From Corynebacterium pseudogenitalium (GTDB lineage Bacteria > Actinomycetota > Actinomycetes > Mycobacteriales > Mycobacteriaceae): a stretch of 64,000 nucleotides of DNA. Shown here piece by piece: positions 62,853 through 64,000 of the stretch. Both the position numbers and the translations under genes were made by a program. The DNA lies in assembly GCF_024453815.1 (NCBI RefSeq), contig NZ_CP072934.1:868001-932000 (forward strand), in the 5' to 3' direction. Each line of letters starts with the position of its first letter. The first letter of the stretch is position 1. The notes under the pieces are model-generated. The model ran no database searches. It worked only from the letters and a program-made list of their open reading frames with translations, and was not told the DNA's origin.

Positions 62853-63689
62853 ATGCCTGGCCGCATCGCAGAGGTAATGGCGATCATCAACCGGACGCCA
62901 GATTCGTTTTACGACAAAGGAGCAACGTTCGCGATAGAGCGAGCACTGGATCGAGCCGATACGGTGATCGCGCAGGGCGCGTCGATTGTCGACGTGGGCG
63001 GGGTAAAAGCAGGTCCCGGCGACGAAGTCGACCCCGCAGAGGAGATCGAACGCGTCGTCCCTGTCATCCGGGGCATCCGCCTCCGGCACCCGTCAATACG
63101 CATCAGCGTGGACACCTGGCGCGCCGACGTTGCACAGACTGCAATCGAGGCGGGTGCCGACCTAATCAACGACACCTGGGCTGGCTACGATCCCGAGCTC
63201 GTCGAGGTCGCCGGAGCGCATCGCGTTGGGTACGTCTGCTCCCACACCGGCGGTGCGGTACCTCGCACACGCCCACACCGCGTCCACTACGACGATGTCG
63301 TCGCCGACGTCATCCGGGAAACCACAGCGCTCGCCGAGCGCGCCGTTGCTTGCGGCGTGCCCGAAGAGCTCGTGATGATCGACCCAACGCACGACTTCGG
63401 CAAGAACACCTTCCACGGACTGGAGTTGCTGCGCCGAGTCGACGAGCTCGTCGCGACAGGGTGGCCAGTCCTCATGGCGCTGAGCAACAAAGACTTCGTC
63501 GGCGAGACGCTCGACCGTGCAGTTGGCGAGCGAGTCGCAGGGACGCTCGCAGCGACAGCGTGGTCCGCCGCACGCGGCGTCGCAGCCTTTCGCGTCCACG
63601 AAGTCGCCGAAACCCTCGACGTGATCCGAATGACCGCCGCCATCCAGGGACATATGCCACCGATCAATACCGTGCGGGGGCTTGCGTAG
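62853..63689 (+). CDS. folP2: dihydropteroate synthase-like protein FolP2
   Basis: 278 residues, starting MPGRIAEVMAIINRTPDSFYDKG (start at ATG 62853, three bases after the LOG gene). DHPS motifs: INRTPDSF, DVGGVKAGPGDEV, ISVDTWRADVAQTAIEAGADLINDTWAG. In FolP2 proteins some pterin-binding residues differ from FolP1 (here VGGVKAGPG versus the usual GGESTRPG). Mycobacterial FolP2 lacks DHPS activity, so a role beyond folate synthesis is likely. The stop overlaps gpgS by one base. Confidence 0.9.
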   Translation: MPGRIAEVMAIINRTPDSFYDKGATFAIERALDRADTVIAQGASIVDVGGVKAGPGDEVDPAEEIERVVPVIRGIRLRHPSIRISVDTWRADVAQTAIEAGADLINDTWAGYDPELVEVAGAHRVGYVCSHTGGAVPRTRPHRVHYDDVVADVIRETTALAERAVACGVPEELVMIDPTHDFGKNTFHGLELLRRVDELVATGWPVLMALSNKDFVGETLDRAVGERVAGTLAATAWSAARGVAAFRVHEVAETLDVIRMTAAIQGHMPPINTVRGLA

Positions 63690-64000
63690 TGCGCGTCAGT
63701 GTGGTCATCCCGGCGCTGAACGAGGCCGCAACCGTCGGACACGTTGTGCGACGCTGCTGCGTTGCAGATGCAGTTCGGCGCGATGGGGAAGTACTGGTCA
63801 TCGACTCGGATTCACACGACGACACCGCGACGCTTGCCGCCAGGGCGGGGGCTCGTGTGGTGAACTGGCGCGAGGTCAGCGCGATTGAACCGCAGGAAGG
63901 CAAGGGTGAAGCACTGTGGCGCGGTGTGAAGGCCGCGCGCGGAGAGTTCGTCGTGTTTATCGACGCCGACGTCACCTCCCTCGAGCCGTGGTGGATTGAT
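63689..64000 (+). CDS. gpgS: glucosyl-3-phosphoglycerate synthase (5' part)
   Basis: GTG 63689 overlaps the folP2 stop (TAGTG). The first 104 residues show the GT-A fold: VSVVIPALNEAATVGHVV, VLVIDSDSHDDTA, a nucleotide-binding GKGEALWRG and the DAD-type metal motif in VFIDADVTSLEP. It is the first enzyme of glucosylglycerate and methylglucose polysaccharide synthesis. The rest lies outside the window. Confidence 0.92.
   Translation, partial: MRVSVVIPALNEAATVGHVVRRCCVADAVRRDGEVLVIDSDSHDDTATLAARAGARVVNWREVSAIEPQEGKGEALWRGVKAARGEFVVFIDADVTSLEPWWID

Noticed and set aside
1..64000. CRISPR array, complete insertion sequence, prophage genes or rRNA
   Set aside because: I found no regularly spaced repeats, no intact transposase or integrase, no phage structural genes and no rRNA in the window.

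Overview
The window is high-GC DNA from a mycolic-acid-type actinobacterium, most probably a Corynebacterium. The evidence is gene order and content. The right end carries typA, an LpqW-like lipoprotein, mshB (mycothiol), fdxC, dapC, dapD, a LOG-family gene, folP2 and gpgS, which is a Corynebacterium/Mycobacterium arrangement. Elsewhere there are sigK-rskA with dipZ, a CmtR-type Cd/Pb sensor, a ferritin with a DtxR-like box, and a DUF4185 exported protein. The species cannot be named from the sequence alone.

Layout. (1) 1-3046: an envelope redox stress locus. A Met-rich lipoprotein, sigK and rskA lie on the minus strand and dipZ on the plus strand. Between them are two mirror-image promoter-like elements with an identical 16-nt spacer and adjacent -35 boxes. 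(2) 3043-12895: an accessory island in decay. It contains a 1486-residue STAND-like P-loop NTPase with an N-terminal nuclease-like motif (candidate anti-phage gene), a live HigBA pair, ArfB, a DUF1707 protein, broken toxin-antitoxin genes, gene fragments and a MerR/TipA gene interrupted by UGA. Four copies of a 3'-terminal coding fragment ending in VE(F/L)KFNV-stop punctuate the island at its module boundaries. (3) 12896-16239: an ArsO-like flavoprotein and a cmtR-cmtA metal efflux operon with a probably leaderless promoter. (4) 16390-27654: ordinary accessory and housekeeping genes (DUF488, HNH/DUF222, RNA-ligase-like, FUSC, two MFS transporters, spermidine-synthase-like, GNAT, DyP peroxidase, DUF4185, ferritin). 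(5) 27809-37474: a complete selenocysteine system. It comprises a formate dehydrogenase whose alpha subunit is read through an in-frame UGA with a SECIS-like hairpin just downstream, its FeS and NrfD-like subunits, selD, tRNA-Sec(UCA), selA and selB. (6) 37493-51026: a cupin protein, transporters, a four-gene peptide ABC importer, and a TPP riboswitch followed by a ykoEDC thiamine-type ECF importer. (7) 51208-64000: the conserved typA-to-gpgS block. Two amino-acid permeases and a sequence-divergent DapD paralogue sit inside it.

How the genes work together. The sel genes on the right of the fdh operon supply everything needed to charge and insert selenocysteine into the formate dehydrogenase on the left. 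The ferritin gene upstream shares its intergenic region with fdh and carries an iron-repressor-like site. SigK probably drives both its own operon and dipZ. The 3-13 kb island looks like a site where gene cassettes have been inserted and lost repeatedly, with one large intact putative defence gene and one intact toxin-antitoxin pair surviving.
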